DNA of 64,000 bases. It comes from Nageia nagi (lineage: Eukaryota; Pinophyta). Of the stretch, positions 11,700-24,599 are shown one piece after another. Made by a program: the position numbers and the translations under genes. Location of the stretch: NCBI GenBank assembly GCA_050084985.1, contig JBITNC010000001.1, positions 47,058,001-47,122,000 on the forward strand. Reading direction: 5' to 3'. A model generated the notes under the pieces. It did no database searches. It saw nothing but the letters and a program-made list of their open reading frames with translations, and was not told the DNA's origin. Position 1 is the first letter of the stretch, and the number at the start of each line of letters is the position of its first letter.

Positions 11700-13000
11700 A
11701 GTTCATTATAAAATGTTTATTCTTTTTATCTAAATATTTACAATATATGTTGTGTGTGTGTGATGTGTGTGTGTGTGTGTGTGTAATAAAGTGATTTTAA
11801 CTATAAAAGGTATGAAAATGCATGATATTTATTATTTTATGCTCTTCATTACCTTCTAAGTCAGCTAAATGATTGCTCATGACCTGAATTTTCTCTTAAT
11901 CATATAAGATGTTGATTAGTTAGTACCCAATTTGTCTTGAAATTGCCTTTCCATTTGCAAATTTTGTTGGTTTTGTTTTAATACTAGGTATCCTATATTG
12001 AATTCATGAATTTTAAATCTTTTATAAAAAGCTTATTTAATACAAATTTGATAGGTACACATGTGTTCTAAGGTAGTAACTCTTCTCTCATCTAAGAGCA
12101 ATAATTGGTCTAATCTTGTTTGATGAGTTGCTTCATATGTGATATAATCTTATAAAGCAATTCATATGGATAAGATTTCTATCTCTAAGGGTAACACTAC
12201 TTTTGTCCTATAGACTAGAGAAAATGGGGTTGCCATAGATGGAGTTCAAATGTTGATGTGATAATCCCATAAAGCATGTGGAATAATAGCATGCCAATCT
12301 CTATGAGAGTTTTCAACTATCTTAAATAGGATACTACAAATAGTTTTATTTGTAGCCTTAGCTTGTCAAGTCCCTTGGGGGTAATATGGTGTTGAAAAAC
12401 TAATTTGAATATGATATCCTCTACTTAAAGCTAATACTTCTTTATTTTTGAAATTCTTTCCATTATTAGTAATAATTTGAGCAAGAATCTCAAAATGATA
12501 AATGATATGATGCTATATGAATTTTGCTATCTTTGATCCTTTTTTTTTTAAATCATAAGAATAGCTTCAACCCACTTTGTGAAGTATTATATAACTATTA
12601 TTATAAATTTATGACCTCCTAAATAAATAGGGGATATTTTACCTATGAGATCCAATGCCCATATTGAAAATGGCCATAATGATTGCATGGGTTGTAGTGC
12701 TTATGACTATTGATTAAACAAATTAGAATAGTATTGCCATTTAATGCATTTTTAAACATATTCCATGCAATCATGCTCCATGGTGGGCCAATAATATCAC
12801 ATACACATTATTTATTTCATTATTATAGGATCACTAAAATTCACTCTACATATTCCATCATATGTTCATGATATTTCAATTTGTGAATCAACCCATTCTA
12901 AGAATCTAAACAATATCCCATCAAAACCTCTACAATATAGGATATTCCCTAGCATAAAAAATGAGAAAATTTTAATTTAAATGCTTTCCTAGCTGATTTT
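11700..13000 (-). pseudogene. gypsy integrase (element E)
   Basis: Landmarks on the minus strand are HDCMEYV in the zinc-binding end (about 12760), FSIWALDLIGKISPIYLGGH (about 12630) with the first catalytic Asp intact, YFTKWVEAI, ITNNGKNFKN (second catalytic Asp changed to Asn), PYYPQGT for the 'Y.PQGNGQ' stretch, and HRDWHAIIPHALWDY (about 12270). The C-terminal end near 12050 reads TTLEHMCTYQICIK. Several in-frame stops. Below 11700 another 67-codon stretch (11157-11360) has no motif I can name. Confidence 0.85.
11749..11784. repeat. (TG)n microsatellite
   Basis: Two adjoining TG runs split by one GA step. Confidence 0.85.
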
Positions 13001-13159
13001 TTAAATTAATAGACATGATTCAATCTCATAGGAATTTCACTAGTTGAATATGTCATAAATTATTGTCTTCCATTGTAATGTCAAGAACCACATGTTCCAC
13101 TCCATCCATTTCTAATGAGGATTAAGTAATTTGGATGATATCAATGTGAATGATTTGTT

Positions 13160-13570
13160 GATGGGGGTTTTTACATATCAAATATCCAATTGAAGCCATA
13201 GCATCGATGAATCTATTAGTTAATCTTGGTGTTACTTCTAAATCATACTTTTTGAATGATTGTAGAAAATTATCCATCAATTTTTATATTTTTGTAATAA
13301 AGGTTATTTACATTGAAAAATCCCTTCAACTTAGTTTATGATCAACAATAAATCACCAATGAGTTTAACCCTTTTTATTTTTAATTTCATAGCTATTTTT
13401 ATGGCTAATATCAATGCTTCATACTCAATGTTGTTATTTGTGCATGAAAAATTAAGTTTAAAAGAGTAATGTATAGGAACCCTTGAGGTGTAACAAATAC
13501 ATTGCCCCCACCTCCACTTTTTTCACATCTTGATCCATCAAAATATATCACCATATCCCAATCTTATTCA
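13160..13570 (-). pseudogene. additional RNase H after gypsy RNase H (element E)
   Basis: The minus strand reads FKLNFSCTNNNIEYEALILA then IKIAMKLKIKRVKLIGDLLL and IINQ-like residues (about 13450-13320), which is the same 'CTNN.AEYEAL..GL..A...I..L...GDS.L...Q' signature seen in element A. Here the EYEAL glutamate is kept but GDS has become GDL. It lies between the gypsy RNase H and the integrase, the Tat/Ogre order, in contrast to element A where it precedes RT. Confidence 0.8.
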
Positions 13571-13599
13571 GTATCAATGAGAACTTCCATCTCATCTAA

Positions 13600-14230
13600 T
13601 TAGGAAATATGTTCATCTAGTAATTCAATGGTGAGTGGTTTATTATCATATAATGGTGCTTCTATGAGGTAATCAACTATGACTTGACCTTTTATCAATT
13701 TTTGAATTATAAATTGCAAGTAAAATTCAATTAAATGTATAATCCATTTGGATGTTCTCATATTTTGGTAAGTTTTATTCATCATGTATTTCAATAGATC
13801 TACTTTAGTAATTATGTGTGTCATGTGATTTAGCATGTAATGTCTCAACTTCTTAGTTGCAAAAACCACAACTAAACATAACTCTTCCATGTACATGTAC
13901 TTTATTTAATAAACAACTAAGGTTAAACTAAGGTAGTATATAGCTTGATCTTTATTTTTTTTTTATCTTTTTGAGCAAGCATAGTTCCTAATGCTGATTT
14001 TGTAGCATACATGTAGATTAGGAATGGTTCCCCTTCTTAGGTGGGACTAAAATTGGAGGTGATAGAAGATAGCATTTTATTTCATCAAACTCTTATTGTT
14101 GTTTATTGCCCCAATGGAATATGATCCCCTTCTTTAACAATTTATTGAAAGGTTTACATTTATCTGACAACTGGGATATAAATCTTCTTATAGCTTGCAA
14201 CTTACCTTATAAACTTTGTAATTATTTTAT
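13600..14230 (-). pseudogene. gypsy RNase H (element E)
   Basis: After the RT the minus strand gives FDEIKCYLLSPPILVPP (about 14040-14090), the start of RNase H, and then the 98-codon stretch 13600-13896 reading MYMEELCLVVVFATKKLRHY followed by a segment matching the 'Y..IEK.CLALVFA..KLRHYM..H.T.LI...DPLKYL' region and ending IQKLIKGQVIVDYLIEAP, the standard RNase H C-terminus (IKGQ..AD.LA..P). Active-site residues in the first part are damaged. Confidence 0.8.
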
Positions 14231-14239
14231 ATTTTAGGG

Positions 14240-15000
14240 GGGGGGGTCATATTCACTATTGCTTTTATTTTATTAAGATCTACTTCAATTCCTTTCCTAG
14301 AAAAAATAAAGTCTAATAATTTTCCCAAAGTGACCCCAAAAACATATTTCTTAGAGTTTAATTGAATACTATGCTCCAATAATCTATCAAAATAGTCTTC
14401 TTGGGTTTTAGATTTGGCTAATACATCATATACATAATTTCCATGATATCATACATATAATCATGGAAAATGTATGCCATTGCTTGTTGGTAAGTAGCTC
14501 CCAAATTCTTTAGGCCAAAGGGCATTACTTTATAAGAAAACATTCCCCAAGGTGTTTTCAATATTATTTTGTGTTGATCTTTTGATGTTACTTTTATTGG
14601 TTGTACCTTAAAAATCCATCCATACGAGATAGAATTTCATGTATGGAAGTAGATTCAACCAAACTATCTATGTTGGGTAGTGAAAAATCATCCTTAAGGT
14701 AAGCTTTATTCAAGTCTCTAAAGTTTGTAAATAAGTGAATCTTTCCATTACAATTTTTAACTGATATCATGTTGGAAATCCAATTATAATAATCAATGGG
14801 ATGGATGAACTTGGATTCTAAAAGTTTTTATAACTCTTATTGCACCATTAATGCTCTTGTTGGATGCATATTATGTATTTTTTATTTAACTAGTTTAACA
14901 TCTTCTTTAATACCTAGGTTATGTACCACCAAGTTGGGATACAATCTCAACATATCAGCATATGATCATGCAAATATTTTTTTATTTTCTTTAAGAATAG
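14240..15000 (-). pseudogene. gypsy reverse transcriptase (element E)
   Basis: Minus-strand fragments in order are NCNGKIHLFTNFRDLNKAYL (about 14700-14760, the RT 'VD(F/Y)R.LN.A' box with the Asp changed), FSLPNIDSLVE, a MPFGLKN-like segment about 14520, MYDIMEIMYMM where the catalytic YVDD box should be (lost), and KYVFGVTLGKLL. The frame shifts repeatedly and a ten-G run at 14237-14246 falls near the end of the domain. Not functional. Confidence 0.8.
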
Positions 15001-16399
15001 ATACAAATTCTTATACCTCATCTTTAGTTATTAATTTTCCTAATTGAATAATCTTAAGATTGTTAATATCATCACTTAATTCAACCTTGATAGTTTCTTC
15101 AATTAACATGTGAGACCCTTCTTCCAATTAATTTGGTATCAGAATCCAATTTTTATCATTTATGTTGTATTCTTCATCTTCACCTAAATTTTGGTCTTCT
15201 AAGGTTGTATTTATGGTGATGTATAAGGTTTTTAATATAGTATATATACCTTTGAAATATTATACTGTGAGTTGCATATAAATTAATGTGAAGTTGTAGT
15301 ATCTTCATCTACCATGAAATATGATGAAGAGCTACTTGAACTTTTTTGTTTTGATGATTCAAACTCATCACTTCTAGACCAATCAAAAGATGTTTTTTTC
15401 AAAATCTTCATTAGATATTTCTATGATTTCTAGCATGTTACTTGATATAGCATCAGAAAATAATCTTTCTAAAGATAATATTTCATGTTCCACACTATCT
15501 TCACTTATTATCCCTTTAGATTTTTTACATGACCTTTCATATCCTACCTTTTCTAGTTCTAGCTCAACTATTTTACAACTATATTCCTTTCAATTCTTAC
15601 TTCTATATCCCAATCCTACTTTTTTAGTTGGTAATTGGTAATAAATATCAATAGTATATCTAGGTCCTTGTTAAACCTCATCCTTTCCACTAACATTTAT
15701 CAAAATATGTTTGGAAAAATGATCTTACATAAGGTGATAGATATTGTAATGAATTAAAAAAAATACCTTCATGTGGTTAAGGTAGAGGAAGGATAGGTGG
15801 TTCTATAGGACCTATATAAACAAAGAGTTTTTGATTAAAACTTTTGCTAATGGCACCAATTGCCCCACTACATTAGGAGAATCTGTTGGTCTTTCCTATT
15901 TCTTAAGCAAAAGAAATATTAAAAATAACATCATCGATTCTAAATTCCCCTATACCATAATCTATCAATTTTTTAGTTATTGGGTAAATATTTGATGACT
16001 TATTCTTTTATGGAAAATCATCACTTTTTACTGATGTATCCATGGTAGAAGGAATTTTTTATGAGGAAGCTTTACTTAACTCATCCAACTTTCATGCTTT
16101 TTCTCCCATGTACATTTAAATTATTGGGGCATGGGTTCTATTTTTGGCAACAAATCATTATTGATATTTTGTTGAGTATTGAATAATTCTTGATCGATAA
16201 TGTGTTCTTCTTTTGAAGAGTTAAAAGAAGAATTATTCTTACCCACTCTTGCAATTGATGGTTTTTCTAATGGTATGGGTGTTGTAAAATAATTAGTATA
16301 TGGTAAAGCTACTTCTTTTGATAAATGTGCAATATTATAGTGTGAATATGGATTTTCATCTCTAGGCACATAATGCAGTACACCCTTGTGAATATACTT

Positions 16400-16740
16400 T
16401 AAACAATTATAATATGTTCATGGAATGCATTGCATGTATCTAATACAAGGTCTTCCTATAAGGATGTTATATTGAGTTATGTCTCCTTTGATTACTTACA
16501 AAACTATTTATACTATTTTAGACCCTACAGTGATAGGTAATGAAATGGATCCCATTATTGAATATAAAGTGTCATTGAGTGCTTTTAATTGTAAGGTTGG
16601 TACATAAATATGTGAGAATGGAAGATTCACATTTTTATATGCAGTTGTTGAAATGATATTTATCATTGAACCTTCATAAATCAATATTCTTTTGAAAGAT
16701 TTTTCTTCCATCTTTGTTATAATATGTAGAGGAGGATCTT
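16400..16740 (-). pseudogene. gypsy aspartic protease (element E)
   Basis: The 67-codon stretch 16508-16711 contains SMINIISTTAYKNVNLPFSH and then LQLKALNDTLYSIMGSISLP. This matches the retropepsin of Tat-like plant elements, where 'LID(G/S)GSMINI' carries the catalytic Asp. Here the sequence is LIYEGSMIN, so the Asp is lost (Tyr-Glu in its place). A second open stretch, 16121-16369, begins MPRDENPYSHYNIAHLSKE and is the usual continuation after the protease. Both lie upstream of the RT relic on the same strand. Confidence 0.8.
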
Positions 16741-17056
16741 AACCACAAGTCTCATTCAATTGTTTAACTTCATGATCATATAAAATAATAGTAGGTTTTT
16801 GACTTATTTTAATGTTTCCTAAAAAATACACAAAGCTTTTTGGATCATTTATGTCCAACTCAATTATTTGTAATAATTGGTTCATTGCATCTATATGATT
16901 CTTAGACTATTGTAGTAACTCAAATAGAGATATTTTCACTTGCAAATTATTTAATTATTTATGTAAGGCTCCTTTCCTTGAAACCTTAAGAGGTTGGGGT
17001 CTAGGTATGTTGGGTTGCATAACAACCTCATCTAATTGATTTTCTAGAATATTGTT

Positions 17057-18190
17057 TTATTTTCCTTGTATCCTTTGAGCTCTTTTAGTAATGTTTACTA
17101 TTCCTACAAACATTGAGTTATCATAACTCCAATTATGTGTTACTTTCTTCTCAAGAGGATGTAATGAAACATTATTAGCTTGATGTGGAGGAATATGATT
17201 TTGATAAATTACCAAATTTTGATTAGGGATAGCTAAAGGATTATCAACTTCTAACTTTCCTTGATCAATTTTATTTTGAATTTTATGTTGTAAAGTTTTA
17301 CACCTATTTTTATCATGACCCTTTTGGCAATGGAAATGATAATATTTATTTTCATCATACCATCTACCATTTTTAGCATAAATATGTTCAGATATTACCT
17401 CTAGTAACACAATTACTTGATGATCATAGAGTTTTTTTAGAATATCATAAAGAGACTCTGACAAAGGCATGAACTTTCTCTATGGTCTAAAATCCTTTTC
17501 CTCATTTTATGGAGGATTTGGTGTTACTTATTTGGTGATAGAAAATTTGTTATTCAATGATGGTTTACTTATTTATTCTATTTGATTTTTGTTTTTAACA
17601 TTCCTTTTTCTTACCTTTTGTCTCACCATCTTGTATCTTAACCTTTTCAATTATAACAAACTAAGAGATGTCTTCTTTGAAGGTCTTATGTTGTTAGATT
17701 AGTAAGGTACTAGAAATAGGACTTAAACAAATTTGAGTAAATATTATTAGCAATTATTCTTAAGGTAGAGTGTAGGGCATGCTTGTAAATATTACCCTCC
17801 ATGTTGAGATAAAATTAGTAACCGATTCATCTTGGAATCACTATAATCTAGTAAGATTAGTAATGTAGGTTTTATCTTTAATATTTATCCTAAAATGTTC
17901 CAAGAACAAATTTTTCAACTATACACATGAATGAATTATATATTCTATCAGGTTATTGTGTCAATCCATTGCTTGTACAATAAGTATCATGGGAAAGATA
18001 CATAGTATTAATGCATCATCATTAGCAATAACATAACTTGAATACTTAAATTGTCTAAGATGTTCTTCAAGATCTTCCTTTTCCTTGAATGGTTTGATTT
18101 TCAAAATTTGAAATTTGAAAGGAGTTTCCTTTTTGGAAATTCATATGACACCTTTTGTTTATTTTTTAAATAAATTTCCTTTTCAATTTT
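17057..18190 (-). pseudogene. gypsy Gag (element E)
   Basis: The upstream part reads GTPFKFQILKIKPF then QFKYSSYVIANDDALILCIF and DESVTNFISTWR, the retrotransposon gag domain pattern ending in 'E.V..F..RWR'. The 137-codon open stretch 17057-17470 begins MPLSESLYDILKKLYDH and carries YHFHCQKGHDKNRCKTLQHK near residues 43-62, which is the Tat-like 'C.FH...GH.TE.C..LK..I..LI..G.L' motif with the first Cys changed to Tyr. Gag would build the intracellular particle. The upstream half is broken by several stops. Confidence 0.8.
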
Positions 18191-18199
18191 TATCAACCT

Positions 18200-20080
18200 T
18201 TTATGAAGATCATCCTTTTCTTTTGATTGATTTTGATACATGGGGGTTGATATGGAGGTAATTGTTGCTACATTTGTTGTTGATGTAATGGTGATCTAGG
18301 AGGATAATGTGATTGCCTCTTGCTTCTAAATGGAGGTAAATGATACCTTCAAAGCTCATCATGTCATTTTCTAAGAAAATCTTATTTTCTCTTAACTAAG
18401 GATCTTGATATTTATAGACTCCATGACCTTGTGGTGATAAAGATTGTTCTCTAGGTTGTTTTTTTTATCCCATCATTTGATTAAGTCCAAATTGGATTGG
18501 GATATTTTTCTTATTGGGTTATCTTATTGGTAGTCTATTTTGATGTACATTGAGCATGGGTTGTGCTTGTAACCATGGTTGTTAGCAAAATCCCATGCGT
18601 TTAATATGTTGTTGTACACATGGGTTATACAATAACATTTGTTATCATGGTTGGTATTGTATATTATATTAGGGTGGATTTTCTTACCTATGTGCGTAGA
18701 GAGGTATTCCTTGTAATCTAAACCTTGCTGGATCAAGATTATATCTTACTTAATGCTCTTGTATAGGTGTTTTATGGCTTTAAAAATGAGTGTATGTATT
18801 TAATTTTAACATAAATAGGGTTATTATAAACTCTAGAATGATCTCTCCATTTTGGCATAGCTGTAGCTATGTGTATGGAGATTCGATCATCAAATTATTA
18901 TGTTTTCCTTGAGATAGTGGAAGGAGTATAATAATATCTTATTATATATGATTGAACTAAACATCCACCCCATATATATCATGTGACATGATTATACTTA
19001 GGTCTAAAAGGACCTCCTTTAAGGATGATATCAACTAAATGGGGTATATTTCTTAATACAATCTCTTCTACACCATAAACAACTTGTGTGTCTTCCACTA
19101 AATATGCCATGACCCACCTCAAGACACTATTTGAACTTGAGAGGACTTGAATGGATTATGTTTGAATAATGCTATGGTAATGATAAGTTTTACAAGAGAA
19201 TATGTATCATTTGTGACAATTTGATGTTGGCTTTGAGATATTTTGACATAGGTAAGAGGAGGAAATGATTGGTGTTGAATCATTGAGACACCATATGACC
19301 ATCATAAATCATGTAGTTACATATAGAATAATTGTTATAATTGATGATTTCTTGATGAAAATGTGTTTACAAGTATGTGTGGATTAATCTTGCCCTACAA
19401 GATGAGGTGATCATCATAGGTAAAGGTGTATTTCCCTTGTTGAGTTTTGAATTTTGAAAATAGAGGGAAAAAAATATATACCTTATTTAAATCTAAAAAT
19501 TTATATAATGTTATAAAAATAAATTTAATGAGGTAAAAATTAAAAATGAGTACCTATAGTATTTCTACATGGGACTAATAGTAAAAATATTATTAAAAAA
19601 AGACTAAGGTCACCTTGTGGTGTTACAAGATATTTAATGGTTAGGAAAATAATTGAGTAATGACCCTATTTGGTTTTGTTTTCTTATGTTAGGTATGGAA
19701 AATAGTTATCACTAATTTGTTAGTTAATAAAAAATATTTGAAGGTATTAAATGCCATTACAATCATTCACAAATTTAATCAAACCTACCCCCAAAAATTA
19801 CTAAAAGGATGAGGAGACATTCATTTGGACACACTTGAACCTATTTGGCTATAAATAGGAGGGATGGAACATTATAAAAACACCCACCTAACTATATATC
19901 TATCTCTTATTACTTTTATTCTTTTTAGTCTCAATATTTGGTGTAGAGTACATGAAGAAAAGAAGTCTTTCCTTCTCCAAGTTAAGGTGCATTCTTTTGC
20001 ATTTTCTAAAATGCCTAGTTAAAGTAGTCCTCTTTTGGTATTATTTAAAAATATGTATGGTAGAATTATTTGATAAAATT
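18200..20080. other. upstream DNA of element E; no gene recognised
   Basis: The minus strand 18524-18736 is open for 70 codons but shows no motif. On the plus strand at 19850-19880 there is 'ggctataaatagga' followed about 25 bases later by C/A-rich 'acacccacctaact', a plausible TATA box of an old LTR or promoter, but no gene follows it. No LTR pair for element E was found. Confidence 0.35.
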
Positions 20081-21950
20081 TTATGAAATTATTTGATGAT
20101 AATGGCCTTGATCTATTTGAAAATACATGCTACCTAGTATATTTAGTATACTCATGTGATAGTTGGTACTTTTTGCTTTTTGAAAAGGGCATAGTTTTAT
20201 AATGATTATTTGAAATTCATAGAGAAAAAGTTGAGGGCTTATTACTCTTTTAGATAGTTGATTTGATAATTTCCTTTTCATGTATGCTCATGAAATTATT
20301 TACAAATAAATTTATTCTTTCCTTAGCTTTCCATATATACTTCTCAATAGATTTCTCTATTTATCTGAGAGTTCTCATAATGACCTACATTGAAAATATG
20401 TTGGCAAAGGTTTTAGAATTTAATTATTTATTCATTAAATGTAATTTCTTTAGATCCAACATATTTTCCATTTTATTGTTAACACCCTTATATTCTTCTA
20501 TGATTTGCACAAAACCATGGATGTACTTTCAACCTTAATGTTAGATAAAAAGCCTTTTTCTACTATTCTTTGATGAACCTCCATACTTACTTTATGCTTA
20601 TGAAGGGAAAATATTGGCAAAGAATTTAGAGTTTGATTGTATACTTATGTGCCTTTTGAAAACCCCATCCTTTTCATATCTTGCTATGAAGTTATCAAAT
20701 TATTTTTGGACCCTATGTGTCTCTTACAAGCTTTGGATACTACATTACCCATTGGAAAAATCAATGTGACTATTCTCTGAGAGATATCCATACCTGTTTC
20801 TCAAGTTATGATGATAATACATGTTGGAATAAATACTCTCATAAGTTTCAAAATTTTGGAACCATGTGTATGATATGCTATCAAACCTTAACATTCATTT
20901 TAAATATTCTTTGATGGACTCCCATAATTTTAGAGCTTCTATGATAAACCATGAACACTAATGAAGGTTGCAGATTTTGTTTGTATTTTAAAATGGCATC
21001 TATTAAAAGCCTCATAGACTTTTCCATTGTATTCACTCTATATATTCTTTCTATTCTACATAATAAGCATTACCAACCATATATCTAACTTGAAATCCAT
21101 TCTCAAATACTCTTTGATGGATCTCCATACATTCTTCTCAAGCCTCGACAATGGTATACATTGGAAAGTTCTAGTGAATGCTGTAAAGTTTGGCTTTACA
21201 TTTGGTTCTACTTATTCACTCTAGAACACCATTTCTTTTCTTATTGAATTCCCATGATGGCACATGATATACAAATACTAATAAAAGCTACAAAGTTTGG
21301 CTTTATACTTAAGGTTGCTCAATATAAATGATTTCATTATTGAATAGGTCGATAGCAATCCCTATCAATTACTTCCATTTCTCCTCCATTTGTGAAAAAG
21401 AATATTGAGAATAGGATAGTATAATGTTGTTAAAATTTATGTCTCCTAGCATTAAAAATAATATGAACAATATCATCCAATTATTTGGTGCACATATTCA
21501 ATGAATTTATCCATATTTAACTTACATTGAAACATAAAAGTAGAAGGTGACCAATGTTTCAAAGAAGAATTTTATGTCTCATTTATTTCATAGAATTTCT
21601 ATGGTTATATTATATATAATAAATGATATATAATATGTGATAAATAGTAATTTTTATCTTTTATAATATAATTGGTATTCAAAATTTTATTAAAATTTAA
21701 TAAATAAAAAAGTACAAAGGGTATATGATATGAGATTTTAAATTTAGAGCTTTTAATTATTACTATTTGAGGATGAAGTGATATTAGTAGTATGATATGG
21801 TTAGAACTACAGTTGATCAAAGCTAATATGACTAAGGAAGGGAGGACCCAAGTTCTCTTGAGGTCCATGAGTATAGATTTTGAATAATAGACATTTGCAT
21901 TATTGGTCAAAAATCTATATTAGGTTATCCTGATCCTCGTCCATCCTATT
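20080..21950. repeat. weak internal repeats of unknown origin
   Basis: A motif 'tttgatg(g/a)a(c/t)ctcc(a)cata' recurs at about 20571, 20909 and 21113, with a related 'gagagatatccatac' at 20782, each followed by similar words such as 'ttctcaag' and 'ac(a)ttggaa'. A second motif 'gctacaaagtttggcttta' occurs at about 21180 and 21287. This suggests diverged tandem units of roughly 200-340 bases. Small open stretches here (20263-20538, 21605-21910 and others) show no family signature. Confidence 0.35.
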
Positions 21951-23569
21951 ACTCTACCCATCCACCAAAGGCCTATGGAGGTGGTTGATGCTCATAGATT
22001 GATGAAGGTACTCTATTATGAAATAATGACTAATTACCAATTCATTAATAAGATATGATGTAATATACCTCATTTGTATTATAGTTATGATGTATTAATG
22101 TCCTTTGTAATAAGTGTATGAAAGCTTTTTCATTATCTTAGATGTTGATAAATGAAGTTTATGAGATGTATTCAACCTTATTGTAATTGATTACTAACTT
22201 ATAAATATTCAATGAGGTTTATTTTGTATTTATATCTTATTAGTATAATGAATGATAAATGAAAAGTAGGTGATTTTGTGTTTGGAAAATTCTAGCATTG
22301 TGATTTAATGAGTTTCCTTACAAATAACATTATAATTGCTACATGTTATGATTAATGCTTTAATTAGTAATGATTAAGTAAATAGAAGTAGGAATTAATA
22401 TTTGTTTTTATAGGAAAATGATTAGTAGATATTGGAAACTGTTAGGGGTCGATGAAGAATATATAATAAGTAGATTGATTCGGTCATTAATTCCAATAAA
22501 CCCAAAACTTTACCAATGATTTAGAAATAATTGTAAAGTTGAGTTACGATTCCAAATGATAGTTTCTGATCACTTGGGAGACTTTAGGGATCATTGGAAT
22601 CAAAATGGGTACAAATGGTACCCACTAGGAATAAATGGGAACATTTAGGACCCTTTGGAAAAAATATGGGAGTTCTTAGATAATATGGTAATAAGATATA
22701 GTTAATAAGGTAAAACCTAATCTACTTATATTATACCTTATTCTAGCTAAGGACCAAAGAGAAGCTTGAAAAGAATAATTGGATCCAATGAAACCTTTGG
22801 GATGGATTCAATAATGCATGAAATAATGCAAATAAAATGGTGAAAAACCTTTACCAAGCAAACCTATACCACTAAATGATAAGCAAAAAAAGAATATTCC
22901 TTGAGTGAGGACCACTTAGCACTGTATTAGTTTTGTAGTAATAGCAGGCAAGGACCTTACTTTTGGATTTGTTCCTTTACATATGCATGAGGAATGTTAA
23001 AAAGTAGACCCATATATGTGATACAATGTGTATGGGATAAATAGAATTATGTGACTTCCTAAGAAAGCCTATAACCAAGAATTTTGATGTACAACTCATG
23101 GGAAAAGATGAATGGTGTTAAACCCTAGAACTTGTATTTGGTGTCTTATACCCTCTTCACTATTTGAGAACATTAGTTTATGGTTAGTAGGTCATGGATG
23201 GTTTTTTTATCAATGCATTTAATAATAAATTATACTAAACAACCACTCAAGGATATTGTTTAATATCCATGGCTATCCAAGTTATGGGAATGGGGATGTC
23301 GGACTACATGGTGGGCCTAAATGATAGTAATGGGTAGGCTAGTGAATAATATACTTCACTATATGTTTAGGTGCGGATAGTAATTGAAAAAACTACTATT
23401 ATCAGGTGAGGGTAACTAGTAGTCATACCACTTGTAGTTAGCAAATAGGGTTATGATGACTATTCCATAGGCAATGTTACCCACTCATATGGAAGTTTGC
23501 CTAGGAAAAGTTATTTTCTCCTATGATATGGAGAGTTATTATTAGGTGATGATGGTAACTTAGTGGAAG
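21950..23569. other. no recognisable gene
   Basis: AT-rich DNA left of element D. No conserved motif, LTR or tandem repeat was seen by eye in either strand. Confidence 0.5.
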
Positions 23570-24276
23570 TGTGATCTCTTGATTTGAATTAGATCATGTT
23601 AGGTTATCTTTTTAGGAGTAGTAATTAGTCTAGAGTATTTATGCTTGGAGAAAGATGAAAGACCAAAATCTAGAGTTGATCAATATTCAATTTTAGGTCA
23701 CTAGTAGCATGCAATTTGATGAGTCAACAATGGGAGTTGAAGGGATTTTTATGAGTTGGGAAGAGGAACTATTTTAGCTTCCATAATTGATGTTAAGAAG
23801 GTATTTCTAAGGTGATTCAAGGCTTATTAAAGGGCATGCCACCCCCCTTGAATTCTAAATGAATGGGAATATGAGAGTTTGGTTTTAGAATTGTAATAAT
23901 TTGAAGGAAGACCAAGAGTCATTCTAGAATTGTTGTGGTTCTGAGATTATTTCTTTTTCTATAGGAAATTGTAGTAATTATAAGAGATTGTATTGCTATT
24001 ATATGATGGTATTTCTTTATGCACATAGTATTGTAATGTCCATAGATAATGAGAAGAGAAGGCTCCAATTCCATGTTGGATTAGCCCACATTGGGTGAAC
24101 CGGTGTAAAATATTATGTTGATCTTATTATGTGTTTTATATTAATAGTTTATGATTCAAAATATGTAACTTTTCAAATTTTATGCACATTTGTATGATCT
24201 CATAATGGTTAACTATTTTTGTTCAAAATATAAGTGAGGATCCGAGTATGCTATAGGCATCTGGTGATTAGGATCA
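23570..24276 (+). repeat. left (5') LTR of element D
   Basis: Begins TGTGATCTC and ends GGATCA; aligned to the right copy through 'gaattagatcatgttagg', 'atgcttggagaaa', 'gaggaactatttta', 'aagggcatgccacccccc', 'ataatgagaagagaaggct' and 'atgttgatcttatt'. It carries a short extra piece after TGTGAT that the right copy lacks. The ends are placed by the alignment and by the primer-binding site. Confidence 0.8.
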
Positions 24277-24278
24277 TG

Positions 24279-24290
24279 TGGTATTAGAGT
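24279..24290 (+). other. primer-binding site of element D (initiator tRNA-Met type)
   Basis: The sequence tggtattagagt lies two bases after the LTR end. The plant initiator tRNA-Met complement is TGGTATCAGAGC, so two of 12 positions have mutated. It would prime minus-strand DNA synthesis. Confidence 0.75.
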
Positions 24291-24599
24291 TTATGCTAAT
24301 AAAATTTGGGGCTATAATATTGGGAATTCCATGCAGCTAGCAACATGAAATTTGATGTTTGGGAGGACATCTTAAGGCTTGAGTTGATTTTAGAGGATAT
24401 CAAGATTATTTAAAGAAGTAGAGAGACTGTAATAGATAATGTGTAAGAGCAATAGTCACATGTACATACCATGATAGATATCAATTTTGAGAGGAGGTTT
24501 TTAGCAATGGAGAATCATTTAGCTTATTTGGCTAAGTTGTTGGCGTTAGACCAAATGAAAATGTAAATCAAAGATATCATGATGTAGTTTGAAGACTTG

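Larger units (their letters stand above)
11157..18200 (-). mobile_element. Ty3/gypsy element E, Tat-like domain order, decayed
   Basis: On the minus strand the following blocks appear in order: gag with a zinc-knuckle-like motif (18190-17057), protease (16740-16400), RT (about 15000-14240), RNase H (14230-13600), additional RNase H (13560-13160) and integrase (13000-11700). The additional RNase H sits between RNase H and integrase, as in Tat/Ogre-type elements. Many stops and shifts. No LTR pair could be identified; a TG microsatellite lies at 11749-11784 downstream of the integrase and a run of ten G at 14237-14246 interrupts the RT/RNase H join. Confidence 0.85.

Noticed and set aside
15390-15641. 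83-codon plus-strand Ser/Leu-rich frame (also 14796-15047)
   Set aside because: They overlap the minus-strand element E between protease and RT and read as antisense.
19850-19900. TATA box (ggctataaatagga) as promoter of a host gene
   Set aside because: No coding sequence with support follows on the plus strand; more likely an old LTR promoter.
23563-23569. Target duplication gtgga/gtggt for element D
   Set aside because: It requires moving both LTR ends by several bases away from TG...CA; treated as unresolved.
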